From assembly GCA_001600875.1 (NCBI GenBank), contig BCLD01000009.1, positions 1 through 38,211 of the forward strand: DNA of 38,211 bases, given 5' to 3'. The translations under genes were made by a program, and so were the position numbers. Shown piece after piece: positions 1 to 9,775 of this stretch. Each line of letters begins with the position of its first letter. Position 1 is the first letter of the stretch. Source of the stretch: Solicoccozyma terricola. Lineage: Eukaryota > Basidiomycota > Tremellomycetes > Filobasidiales > Piskurozymaceae. The notes beneath the pieces were generated by a model. The model saw only the letters and a list, made by a program, of their open reading frames with translations, was not told where the DNA came from and searched no databases.

Positions 1-95
1 CCTAACCCTAACCCTAACCCTAACCCTAACCCTAACCCTAACCCTAACCCTAACCCTAACCCTAACCCTAACCCTAACCCTAACCCTAACCCTAA
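1..95. repeat. Telomere repeat array (CCCTAA)n
   Basis: Fifteen uninterrupted CCCTAA units follow a partial CCTAA at the first base. Read toward the chromosome end this is TTAGGG, the canonical repeat of most filamentous fungi. The array is perfect and ends abruptly at base 95, so base 1 lies inside a true chromosome terminus and everything to the right is subtelomeric. Confidence 0.98.
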
Positions 96-189
96 ACGAT
101 GCTGAGACGGCCGTGCGTGCGTCGATGTGTCGACGTGAGGACGGTGAACGATGCTGAGACGGCCGTGCATGTGTCGATGTGTCGACGTG
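96..189. repeat. Two-copy 42-bp subtelomeric tandem repeat
   Basis: Two near-identical 42-nt units at 96-137 and 148-189 are separated by 10 nt (period 52) and differ at two positions. Each starts ACGATGCTGAGACGG and ends GTCGATGTGTCGACGTG. The first copy touches the last telomere repeat directly. The pair lies within what reads as a truncated LTR (96-259, minus), so it may be U3 sequence of the retroelement rather than a dedicated subtelomeric satellite. Confidence 0.8.
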
Positions 190-389
190 GTCGAATATCC
201 GTGGAGCGTGGCACCGCGGAACGGTAAGGAGGAGGCCTGGGAAAGGTCGTATCCTTACAATTTTGCCATTTTTGAGCCTTGAAACCTCTCGCAGCCCCTG
301 GAGGAGTGAGCATTTGCCTATGAGCCAATAATGACGGATGTAGTGCCCAGTTGCGGCTATCCGATAGTGGTCAAACATGAGGCCCTCAC

Positions 390-1445
390 TTAGGATGCCC
401 TTGACGCTATCCAGCTTGGCATCCTTTTCTCGCGTCGATTCCATCCGGGTGGGCGGGTGGCAAAAGTGAACCCCTCCGATTTGGGCCCGTGGGCAAGGCG
501 TGGGAGCAGAGGCGAGCATTCGGGGTCGAATGCTCGGACGATAGAGATAGTCGAAGGGGTTTTGTTGCGGCTTGCAGAGTTGTTATCGTCGTAAGCAGGT
601 CTTCTGTCGCGATGCGAACTGTGCTTCTGAGTTTTTAACGTCCTTGAAAGCCCCATTCCCGCTCGCGCTTCTGGTTCGAGGTCGACTAATAAACATCTAA
701 ATTGGTAGATGTTGGTGTCTTCGTTGATTTGTGGTTTGAGGTTGAGACTAACGGAGGGAGGAAGTCCCTGTAGCATCTGTCGGATAAGGGTGATGTGTGG
801 CGTCCCTTCTTCGTAAACAAACTTCTGCAGGTTCTTTTTCACGAAGAAGTAAGCGCTAAACGATTCGTCTTTTTGCCATTTTCGGAAGAAGCATTCGGTG
901 TGTTTTTCTTCTAAGTGGTTTGCTCCGTAAAAGACGAGCGTGAGTTGTGCTTTCCAGTCCGCCCATTTGTGTAGGCTGGCCTTCTCGGATGGGTGTAATC
1001 CTGACCACCACGCGAGTGCATCGTGTGTTAACGCTCGTGGCAGTTGTCGCAAAAGTGACGTTTCTTCGATTCGAGAGTAACCGAGCAGGCCGTCGATGAT
1101 GTCGATAAATGTGTCGACATTGTCGTGGTCTCTTCCGCCAAATTTGGGGATCTCACCGACCTTAATTCGTTCGGTAGATTCGTCAGCAGTGACGTCAGAA
1201 TCTTCCGCGGTTTTGCTTCGGTGCCGTTCCTTCCGGCTAGATCCGTGTTTCGACTTCTGATTGTCGGTTCTGGTCGTGTTGACCCATCTGGTCGTTACGT
1301 CTCGCGTTTCCCCATCCGAAGGGATGGAAACGGTGTCTGCTTCTGAAATACCACTCTCAAGATACAGAAACACACCAAAACACGAACCTCTTAATAACAA
1401 GAGCGTCCTATCTTCTTCGTTGGATGCAGCGCTAGAACCACTCAC
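390..1445 (-). pseudogene. Ty3/gypsy-type retrotransposon Gag (partial, no ATG)
   Basis: This roughly 350-codon minus-strand frame encodes a retrotransposon Gag capsid-type domain. Recognisable segments are KFGGRDHDNVDTFID, ALAWWSGL, WADWKAQL, FYGAN and RKWQKDESFSAYF, the usual order for gypsy Gag (a folded core that assembles particles around element RNA). A charged, basic N-terminal stretch precedes it. The frame opens at a GTG; the in-frame ATGs come only late, inside the core, so the native start is missing or relied on a spliced or shifted leader. No zinc knuckle (CCHC) is visible at the C-terminus and no pol follows. It is probably not functional on its own. Assignment to Gag is fairly secure; the exact superfamily is inferred. 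Confidence 0.7.
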
Positions 1446-1483
1446 TTACACCTCGAACGTTAAACTAAACGATCGAATCCAAC

Positions 1484-1762
1484 ATGTCGACACGACCAAA
1501 CACATGGACCGCTAGAGCCAGGTCGGCTTCGGACCCATCAACACCTCGTTCGCCAACGATAGAGGACTCACGACCACCACAGGATGTGAACGCAACATGT
1601 CTCGATCCCCTACTAAACCTCGAGGAGCAACAGCTCGAATTTGCTCGAATGATGCAAGAAGCGCAAAGCGCAGCGGCAGGACAGTGGGCAAAGATCAAAG
1701 TCGCTCAAGGACAACTGGAACGTTCCCAAGCTATCTTCCGCAACGAACAACAAATTCGGTAG
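1484..1762 (+). CDS. Small ORF antisense to the retroelement leader
   Basis: A 92-codon frame has a true ATG in a favourable AAC-ATG context. Its C-terminal half is rich in Gln, Glu and Ala (EEQQLEFARMMQEAQ) and would form an amphipathic helix or coiled coil. This resembles N-terminal segments of fungal Gag proteins, but it lies on the strand opposite to the identifiable gag. Either a second, inverted gag start was joined here or this is a chance frame. No homology-based function can be offered. Confidence 0.25.
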   Translation: MSTRPNTWTARARSASDPSTPRSPTIEDSRPPQDVNATCLDPLLNLEEQQLEFARMMQEAQSAAAGQWAKIKVAQGQLERSQAIFRNEQQIR

Positions 1763-1911
1763 GAACGTCGCTTGATGATGTACCAACTTCCCTGACTGCG
1801 CCCCAACTTGTCGGGTGCGGGTCTTGTCGATTAGTTAACGTTCGTGGATTGCTCCGTTAACGCTTAACGATCGAGATGACTGCAATGACTTCTTTCGGGA
1901 TCTGCGCTGGT

Positions 1912-2409
1912 TGTAATTCAGACCTTGCATAGATGCCTCTCTTTGCGGATACGTGTGGATGATGGTGTGAGTGTGTATGTAAGTGGGGTGAGATGAGGAT
2001 AGCTAGTCCGAGTGAAGTCGCTTGTCGATAGTATGTTCGATAGACGATTCAGGTGATATGGTATACTCCTTAGAACTAAGTCTATTACAGGGTGAGTAAA
2101 AGGGAAGTAAGAGGGCTAACAGATGAGCCGATTCTTCTTATTTATACATGAATTGAGTGAAAGAAGTGGAAAGAAATGTCGTGTGTTGCCAAGGGAATGT
2201 TTGGCATGAGAAGGAAGTAAGGCGAGGCGTCGTTGCTACGACTGTTGCCAGAAAGACGAGGTCGTTGTCCTGGCGACGTCGGAACGCTAGGTCGTTGCGA
2301 ATGTTGTCAGGAAGACGAGGTCGTTTTCCCGGCGACAAATGGAACGCTAAGATGATTTTTTGTTGGTGACTAACCGGTCGTGACGTGTCGCTAGTGTCGT
2401 ATCCTTACA
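1912..2409 (-). repeat. Putative 5' LTR of the gag-only element
   Basis: On the minus strand the block begins TGTAAGGATACGAC and ends GAATTACA, giving 498 bp with TG...CA ends. A TATAAATAAG box lies inside it near 2145. It is followed by ACCAGCGCAGATCCCGAAAG, a plausible tRNA primer-binding site, although the tRNA was not identified. The length is close to that of the similar block at 9149-9660 (512 bp), which shares the same terminal motif. Confidence 0.6.
2244..2358 (-). repeat. 59-bp two-copy minisatellite inside the LTR
   Basis: Two imperfect 59-bp units start at 2244 (GTTGCCAGAAAGACGAGG) and 2303 (GTTGTCAGGAAGACGAGG). Both continue with a GTCGTT-containing stretch, then GGCGAC and GGAACGCTA. 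The array lies in the U3 portion of the LTR. Short U3 repeats of this kind are common in LTR elements and may carry enhancer sites; no factor is identified. Confidence 0.7.
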
Positions 2410-3501
2410 GTGTGGTTCGTGTAGTTCTGTTTCGTCTAAGAGATATGTCAGCTCTTTCATCTCTGTAACGTACAAAAGCCCAAGAGCGGAGATGCCATCG
2501 AGAGGGTATTGCAATAAACATTTCGGGATCGTTCTCTGATTTAGAGGACCTGTTTCAGCTCAAGACTTCATTTGACGCCCGTATTGTCACTAAAAGGCTA
2601 ACAGAGATCTCGACATTGTTCCAAAAAAAAAGACTGACCTAGTCTCCCCTCTTTTTCGCATTCCCTCAATCTTGTATCTCGTCCCTTCACTCTCCGTCTC
2701 TCCTCCATTCACACTATCGACCTAGGACCGGCGAAAAGAAAGATGCTTAGCGTAACTCAGGAAAAAAAAGTATCCCGAGACTCACAAATCATGTCTGATA
2801 CGAGGCAAGCTCACAAGTCTATCCCATCTATGTCAAGGCAGTTTTGCATTATCAAAGCGATACCTCCTCAACGCACAATACTCACCTCGTCTGGACTAAA
2901 AGCATATCCTCTGTATTCACCCGATACGTAAACGGTCGATTCATCGTTTACAGAACGGCTTGGACTCACTCGAACGACAAGTAACAAGCTAACCTCGTTT
3001 TTCAATTGACAGCATCTCCCCTCTATTCACATGTCCCGCAAAACACTCACTCTAGCACCGCACCTTCCCTACGAAACAACCAGCACTTCCCTCTGACCAA
3101 GGCATCATCTTCTATTTTTTCTAAAACACCAAAGCCACCACCATTACTGAGAAAAGGGTGGTGTGGTATGGCAATCGAAAACCCAATATCCTTTCAAAGA
3201 CTTGTTGATCACAAGTCTGCCTCCGTTTTCCATCAAACCCCCACCCCTACCGGACCCTACCCGACAGCCGATCCGATCCGACCGGTGCACAAAATCGCCG
3301 GGAACAGTGTAACTGTTCAACTGAAGCCATAAAACGTGTTTCTCGCCCAGAGCCGATTGTGAAAACACAAAGTTGGTTCTAACAACAGGAAATATACTGT
3401 TTAGTGAGAAGGGAAGGGAACACATCAGATTGACTGCAGATGCCTTGGATTTCGAGTTATAAGCATTTCAAGTTCAATTCAGAAATCAGAAAACAAGAAC
3501 C

Positions 3502-3532
<31 letters not shown>

Positions 3533-3548
3533 GTCAAGCAACCGATAT
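2410..3548. other. Intergenic, no recognisable gene
   Basis: Only short unconvincing frames occur. The region carries a 28-base A run at 3502-3529, which on the minus strand is a T tract about 20 bases beyond the stop codon of the pseudokinase gene and probably lies in its 3' untranslated region or terminator. No retroelement domain, tRNA or conserved motif was seen. Confidence 0.6.
3502..3529. repeat. A28 homopolymer
   Basis: Twenty-eight consecutive A residues end just before GGGG. The run is T28 in the 3' flank of the minus-strand gene ending at 3549. It could reflect slippage, a retroposed poly(A) tail or sequencing error in its exact length. Confidence 0.9.
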
Positions 3549-5614
3549 TTACGCCGTCCACATCTCAGATCTGAGCTTATACAACCGCGCCAGGGCCGCT
3601 TGGGCCCTCCAGATCTCATGGTATGCCTCCTTGTATCCGCCCTCCGCAGCCGAAAGCAAGTGCTTGAGAGCGAAGTTGTATCGCACTTCTACCATCGAGA
3701 AAATAGCAATCAGTATGACTCTCTTTTCACATCCGGGAGAGAAGGTTCAATCATCACCTTGTAAATCGGCCGCCACCGCATCTTCGCCGAGTATACCGCC
3801 CAGTAATTCCTTTTCCTGCTTGACCAGACCCCAGAAAACCAGCGCGCCAACGATATACGACTTAACGGAGTCCCATTCGAGATCATTCGCTTCTAGGAAC
3901 GCGAGAAAGTCTTTCTCTGCGACGAAGAGGTCGGCTGGGATTACGACAGGCTTGCCCGTGCCGGGCGGGTTCAGGTCCCTTGCCTGCTTGATTCGCGCCG
4001 CCATCTGCGCCCGGAGGACGTCGGACTCTGTTGAGACAGACAGGGTGGTCTGGAAGGAACTCTGCAGGTAGAGGGTCTGAAGGTCTCGTGTTATGTCCTT
4101 GGCTGTGGGGCGGATATCGGCGAGAGGGGCCCAGCACCTTGCGATCAAGCGGTTGATGGCGAGTTCCGATGCGTTGCCGGCGCCAGATGACAGGGTCCCG
4201 GGCTTTTCACCATTACGTAGTTTTGCGCGTATCTCTTCCGCGTCTTTGAGCTTCACCGCGGTTGACAGGTCGAAGGGGAATTTCTCGTAGATCAGTTGCC
4301 AAATGAGGGTGCCAAGACTGCGGGAGTGATTAATGCCTGGCATGGTGGTCATGGCAGGATGGTGATCTCAACTAACCTCCAGATATCAGTGCTGGGAAAG
4401 TGCTCCCATGTTTTCTGATATTCAACAGCCTCGTAACGGCAGTCGTGTCCGTCTCGCGAGGTTCTCTCCGAGATCTGGAACGGGGTTCTTAGCACAGTGA
4501 TCTAGCACAAGTGACACTAATAGTATCAGGTTCATACCAATCGAGATCGTTCAAGACCGCTAAGTATCGGAGTCCATTTTCCTTCGCCCGTGTCCTTCAA
4601 CACGACGGAGTGATCGTCCAAGAACTTCAAGCAAACCTCCGCACCATGAAGGGACGTAATGCTTTGACCAAGGTTGTATGCGATTCCGTACTTATCGAGG
4701 GGTGTGAGCATTGGTCCCTTGCCAGAACACAAGTCGTGGATTGTAGGGAGGCCTCCAAGGTCCTCCATGATGGCATACAACCTGCCCTCTGACGCCCAGG
4801 TTCCAAAGCACATCTGCACTCCGGCACCGATTTGGATGTTCCGGTAAACCTTGAGATAGCCGTGCGTGTACTGGTCGACCTCGACTTTGGCGCAAATTAC
4901 CTTTCCTCTGCCTTGGAGTGTCCCTCTACCAACCACGGATTTTCGGCCGAGCGCGTCAGTCTGCTCGTCGAAGGTGATATCGAGTCGAGGATCGGATTCG
5001 AAATCAGGTTTGATGCTGGAATTCATTACAGCAGATCCCATTTTGCCCATCTGTCGCTGGTGCTCCTCCTGGATGCACGCCCTAACAGCAGCTTGTGCTC
5101 GCGTAGAGACTCTCTCTTCAAGCCCTGCTTTGGGAAGTCGAGCAATGACATTTGCAAATTCTGCCCTTTGGCGGGCGAAGGTCTCGACCTGCAGACGACA
5201 TCCACTCATTAATTCTACCATCCGCATCTGCAAGGAATCAGAGACCACCTTGGCACTCACATCTAGCTCAAAGGTAAAGTTATCGAGAAGCCGCCTCGTC
5301 TTCTCTCGCAGGGCCGGCAGACGGTGGCGGACGACAACTTCCAGACCGACGTCTAGCGTGTTCCACTTCAGACAGGATGTGACGAAGTTGTCGATCGCCT
5401 CGAGGCACTCCTTGAGTTCGACGGCTATGCTGAGATCCGATATTGCATCTTTGTTCTTCTCACAGACCGCCAGCAGCTTTTGGGCGTCTTCCTGGAGGAT
5501 CTCGCACTGGGGCTTGAACTTGCGCAGTTGCTTGACTTTCTTCGCGATTGCAATCAAAATCGAGCTGGCGTCGTCAACGGCGCCAAAGATTGCTAGGCCC
5601 AGCTCTGGTGTCAT
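3549..5614 (-). CDS. HeLo/MLKL-like four-helix domain plus pseudokinase
   Basis: Four exons (5614-4538, 4474-4377, 4317-3758, 3688-3549) with introns of 63, 59 and 69 nt give 624 aa. Residues about 1-150 are an all-helical bundle (LAIFGAVDDASSILIAIAKK and following helices) like the N-terminal killer domain of MLKL and fungal HeLo/HELL proteins, which insert into membranes to cause regulated cell death. From about residue 215 a kinase fold follows: Gly-loop-like GRGTLQGRGKV and the VAIK-type Lys243 (VICAK). The HRD motif is replaced (CLKFLDDHS, no catalytic Asp) and DFG is replaced by SGL, so the kinase should be dead, as in MLKL. The C-lobe continues with RYEAVEYQ (APE position), STDIW-SLGTL across a splice, and DIRPT. 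A helical tail ends in a Sel1-like segment (LKHLLSAAEGGYKEAYHEI). Signalling by oligomerisation at the membrane is inferred. Confidence 0.82.
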
Positions 5615-6152
5615 CTTGAGAAGCGGTGATATCAGCGGATACGCATGAAAGGGATTATTGTACGGTGTGGTGTTGTTGCAATAAGCTTGGGGAAGTGGTT
5701 TCTAGTCACCCACCTGGTGTGGGTGGGGTCAAAAAGGGCGTCAGCGATCAGGAGATTCTTGCATAGGTGCCGTACTTACAGACACCTTGCAAGCAGAACG
5801 CTCGCCCTTTCGCCGCCAGTGACGTCATGCAACGGCCAAAAAGTCGGCACGGCACGTGTGTTCCACCATGAAGGCATCTCAAGGCGAAACCCCGCCTCCA
5901 CTCCCAGTGCTGCAGTGTTGGATCTGGATAATCTATCCTTGCTCTAAATCAGCAAAATGCACCTATGGTTGCAGAGGATGAGAGAAAAGGATAGGGAGGT
6001 GTAACTACGAGAGAACAAAAGAACGAGATGGGACGCTTTTTATGTCACGTGGTTTCCGACATGCAGCGGTGCTGCATGCAGTCTGCCTCTGTGTCCTGTC
6101 CCAGCTTCAGGCCCCCATCCTTCAACTTGTAGCGTCGAGAGTCACGCCGAGA
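5615..6152. promoter_or_regulatory. Shared divergent promoter region
   Basis: These 538 bp separate the start codons of the minus-strand pseudokinase gene (5614) and the plus-strand kinase gene (6153), so the two probably share upstream control. No clear TATA box sits at a conventional distance on either side; CTTTTTATGTCACGTGG near 6036 contains a CACGTG E-box at about 6046. An in-frame upstream ATG at 6042 is treated as leader because its context is poor. Confidence 0.5.
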
Positions 6153-8988
6153 ATGGCCGCCATTAGGATTCCTCTCACTCTTTCGCTCGATCGGTATGAG
6201 ATCACGCTGATGGACGAATTTACGAAAAGGTTTCAAATACACCTGCATGCAAACATCGAATTCGAGTCTACGAGCGCCGACAGAATTCTAAGCGTATTTT
6301 CCCGGTGGCTGCTCTACAGGAAAGTCAATGACAACTTCAATGATATTGCCCGCAGGCCCGTCGTCCGGGAAGACTGGGGAGGAGACATCAAGCACGCCTT
6401 CGGAATGTTCCTCCACTTCATCCAGTACTACAAGTTGGACTTTCTGTACTTCCGAACGTCTACCCTGAAGAATGACAATCCTTGTCTTCTTGATACCTTC
6501 ATGGAGCTAGACGACCTGAAAGACGTGGAGCTCGTAATGTCTCCTCCTGATCGCGACCTCAAGTACTGGCTTCTCATCTCCGATTTGGTCTGCGACAACG
6601 AGTATGGAGTCGCCAATTCCGATCTTCCACTGATGGAGCTCTTGAACAAAATGAGACGTCCCGTGGTCTGTCTCTCGGATTCGTTCAGTGAAATCGACGA
6701 ACCAGTGGATGATCTTGAGGACTCGGACAGTTGGGAGACTATGGAAGGGGGATATGAGAGGGTTCAGGAGGAAGAAGCTGCCGCACAAGAAGCCAACATA
6801 GGAGTGCGTGGTGGTGACGAGATGCAAAAGGCGGATCCCGAGATTCCGGCGAGACCAAATCCAGAACCCGAGCGGATTCAGGGTGGCGATAATATTCTCC
6901 TTGACTCAGCAGTTGATGAAGACGTCGATGTGGAGATGGCAGATTCAGCGCCCCAGCAGACAGCCGAAGACAGCGAGGACACAAGCACTGAAGAGGATGG
7001 ATCATACATCCCATTTAACATCTGGTCTCTCCTTCGGAAGTCCAGCATTTTGAGGCGGCGAAGTGAGAATAACGAACACATTCTGCGCTTCATGCAAGAG
7101 AGCGGCTTCATGGATTTCTACGTTCCCGCCCCCGGAAATCTGTTTTGTCGAAGCCAGGATCCACTCCTGCGGCGCAGTGGAATTAATGCGAAAATTACGC
7201 ACTTGGGGCTTGTCGGACATCTCGCACGCTGGGGTTACGACTACGTAAGTCATCCTGCGAGGTCCCAACCAAGATGAAACCCAACGCTGAGTCCTGCTGG
7301 CAGCATGTGATTGAGGACCCCAGGCAGTTTTTAGAGTACATCCCGTGGATGGAGCTGTCATTCTTGGACCCCGACGGAAGCCAGGAAGCACGAGCGGCGG
7401 GTTTGGACAACGGCTCCTTGGGATCTAGGTTTGCGCATCATCTCTTCACCGAGGAAGAGGTGTATAGGTATTGCGTCACGAACGACCTGCTCTTCCCGGA
7501 GTATATCCAAGACGGCAGGATTTTTTTCGAGATGGTCGAGGTAGAGAAGACAAAGTTTGCGGAGGAAATATCCCAATATTGGGAAAGATGGGTGAGTGAC
7601 GATAATCACCGTGACCGGCAGCCAGCAGCTGATGGCAAATCATTAGAGTGATTGTGCGGTGACGGAGAATCCCGAAACCGGTAAATGGTATCTCCTCGAA
7701 ACCAGGCCAGGCAAGAAATTCCGCCGGATCTGGGACACGACCGACAGAGAAGCGGCATTAAACTACTTTCGCAATCTGGTGGACGCTCACGCTCTAGGTG
7801 CCAGACCTCCGCTAGAGGAAGAACTTGGGCTGGGATACAAGCCCGAGTATGAGAACCTCCTGCGCCTCATACCCTTCAACGAGTTCCAATTCGATGCTAA
7901 GCACCAGCCGATGTATGGCTCTAGAGGGGTGGTGTATCGAGCGACGTGGGCACAGCACAGCAGAGTAGCCCAACCGCCGATAGACAGCCTCGAAGTGGTT
8001 CTGAAGGTCATATCCACTGACGTGAGCGAAGAAAGAGATATGATCTTCCAGGAGGTATATATCCGCACATTTATATATAGTACATCACGACGGGTTTGGA
8101 AAGGGCCCCTTCGCTGACAAAATTCCCTCCTAGCTCGACCTAAACTTCAAGGCTCTTCAGGGAACCGTTATTAATGTAGCGAAGTTATACGGCGTCACTC
8201 GTGCCCCCCCAGTTCTGCCCGAGCTGCCTGGGAGACTTGATCGTCAGCTGGCTGGGCGGACATTCATCGTCTCTGAGTGCGCTCTGCTGGGAAACTGCCA
8301 GGATTACCTTCTGAAGAACCTGACCGGGACGCTCTCCGATTGGCATACAATCCTGTTGTTGATATGGGGCCTCACCTCTGGACTGGGCATTCTCCACAGC
8401 AAGGGGGTTCTACATCGGTGCGCACTGCCACAACTGCCCCATGGCGTTATTCCATCACTTCAATTCAGCTAACATGTTCCTTACAGGGATTTGCACTGGG
8501 GCAACATCCTCGTAACAACTAACAAGGACCAGAAAGAGCTGTTGACGTCGGTGAAATCCATCGACGAGAACGTCGAGGTGCTCATCGCGGATCTCGGCGA
8601 AGGTAAAGTCATCGGACAAACGTCAACGTTGGGACGCCGATACGGGCCAGCGATATACCGAGCCCCAGACATCGACTACACCGCCGCCTCAGATATGTAC
8701 AGCGTCGGGATGCTGGCGGGGGACATCATCGAGGCCTACCTTGCGACGGCGATTAGGAACGATGTATCGCAGCCTATGGAGCCGAGGGCTCTTCGGGAGC
8801 TCATCGAGAAACTGAAGGACAGGGAGGATCCCAGCCGGCGGCCTACAGCGACGCAGGCCGCACAGGTTCTGAATGCCTTGTGGTCAAAGGCAACTCACGG
8901 CTATGACTTTAACCCAGCAGACTTGGACTTGGTCGATGCAAGCTCGGGACAGGGGGAGATGATGGAGGCGGACATTCCCGTTGGTTAG
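6153..8988 (+). CDS. Large protein kinase-like protein with acidic linker
   Basis: Five exons (6153-7244, 7304-7591, 7647-8054, 8134-8417, 8487-8988; introns 59, 55, 79, 69 nt) encode 857 aa. The ATG at 6153 has A at -3 and G at +4 and is preferred to the in-frame ATG at 6042 (894 aa). Residues 1 to about 200 form an unrecognised domain, then a strongly acidic, low-complexity linker, then a second unrecognised region (about 290-530). The C-terminal kinase domain keeps its catalytic residues: Gly-loop YGSRGVVY, Lys580 in VVLK, Glu in FQELDLNF, HRDLHWGN with Asp692 and Asn697, DLG at 726-728 in place of DFG, RAPD for APE, SDMYSVGML and RRPTATQ. It should be active, probably a Ser/Thr kinase. 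It is divergent from the MLKL-like gene, so a kinase-effector relationship is suggested but unproven. It is not a typical FunK1 kinase. Confidence 0.8.
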
Positions 8989-9148
8989 GTGCCATAGTGG
9001 GGAACCGTAGATGCTGACTACGTAGTTAGCATTGTCCAAGACCAACTGCTTCAGCGGTCGCAAGTACTCCATTGTACGAACCCTTGTATTGCTCTCCTTC
9101 CTCGAGCAATATTATCAATTGTATGCAACACCCTTAACCGATGGTTGC

Positions 9149-9660
9149 TGTAAGGATACGACCAATCCACTCGACACTGGACACGTCATCTCTCTCGTAT
9201 GGCCTCATACGGCCTCAGCCCCTACGCGTCTACGTCCGGATTGGGATACGAATCCTTACTCGACTTAACTCTATTTCTTTCGCTCTCCTCTTACGCCTCT
9301 TGGACTAATCGGGCTTCCTCGATTACAATCGACGCCCCTCGATTGCAAACGACGGATCTCTCTTACAATCGACGGACATCTCTAGAAACCGACGGATCTC
9401 TCTAGATATCAATGGATTACTCTAGGACAGTTAAGACATTCTTATTCTCCTTTCGCGCCTCGAGATATCGCCACTATCCGATATCTCTCTTCATTGTTCT
9501 TTACTATCGTTTTACTATAAAGAGCGCTCCCTTACGGACCTCTTCTCTCTATTGTAATTCACCCTGTTAATGCATCGCATTCCACGACACTACATTTGCC
9601 CCTCGCATCTCGACTAATCGTATATCGACTTAGGCTCGCTACCTAAACACTCATACTACA
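9149..9660 (+). repeat. LTR-like block (solo or remnant), plus orientation
   Basis: The block starts TGTAAGGATACGAC, the same 14 bases that start the two minus-strand LTRs near the telomere, and ends CACTCATACTACA, giving about 512 bp with TG...CA ends. A TATA box (ACTATAAAGAG) lies near 9516 at the place expected between U3 and R. Several degenerate copies of CGACGGATCTCTC lie in U3 (about 9330-9405). The identifiable gag immediately to its right runs in the opposite direction, so this is probably a solo LTR or a fragment invaded by another element. Confidence 0.6.
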
Positions 9661-9775
9661 TTAGATCATCGGATCCCAGCGTTATCTAGTGAGTAGAAGG
9701 GATAGATCTGAAACTAACTTGCGTGAGTTCCCGAATACAGTCATAGCAGTCCTCTTCGGATCAAGCCTTTTAGTC

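Larger units (their letters stand above)
96..2409 (-). mobile_element. Truncated gag-only LTR retroelement abutting the telomere
   Basis: Read on the minus strand, an LTR-like block begins TGTAAGGATACGAC at 2409 and ends GAATTACA at 1912 (498 bp, TG...CA). A Gag reading frame follows (1445-390), and the same 14-base LTR start recurs at 259-246 as the beginning of a 3' LTR cut off by the telomere at 95. A purine-rich stretch containing AAAAATGGCAAAAT sits immediately before that second LTR start, where a polypurine tract belongs. No protease, reverse transcriptase or integrase is present, so this is a deletion derivative or a non-autonomous element. Beyond the first 14 bases the two LTR starts diverge, so they may come from related rather than identical elements. 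Confidence 0.65.

Noticed and set aside
6042..6152. In-frame upstream ATG of the kinase gene as the true start
   Set aside because: It has a weak context (T at -3), and the added 37 residues look like translated leader; it cannot be fully excluded.
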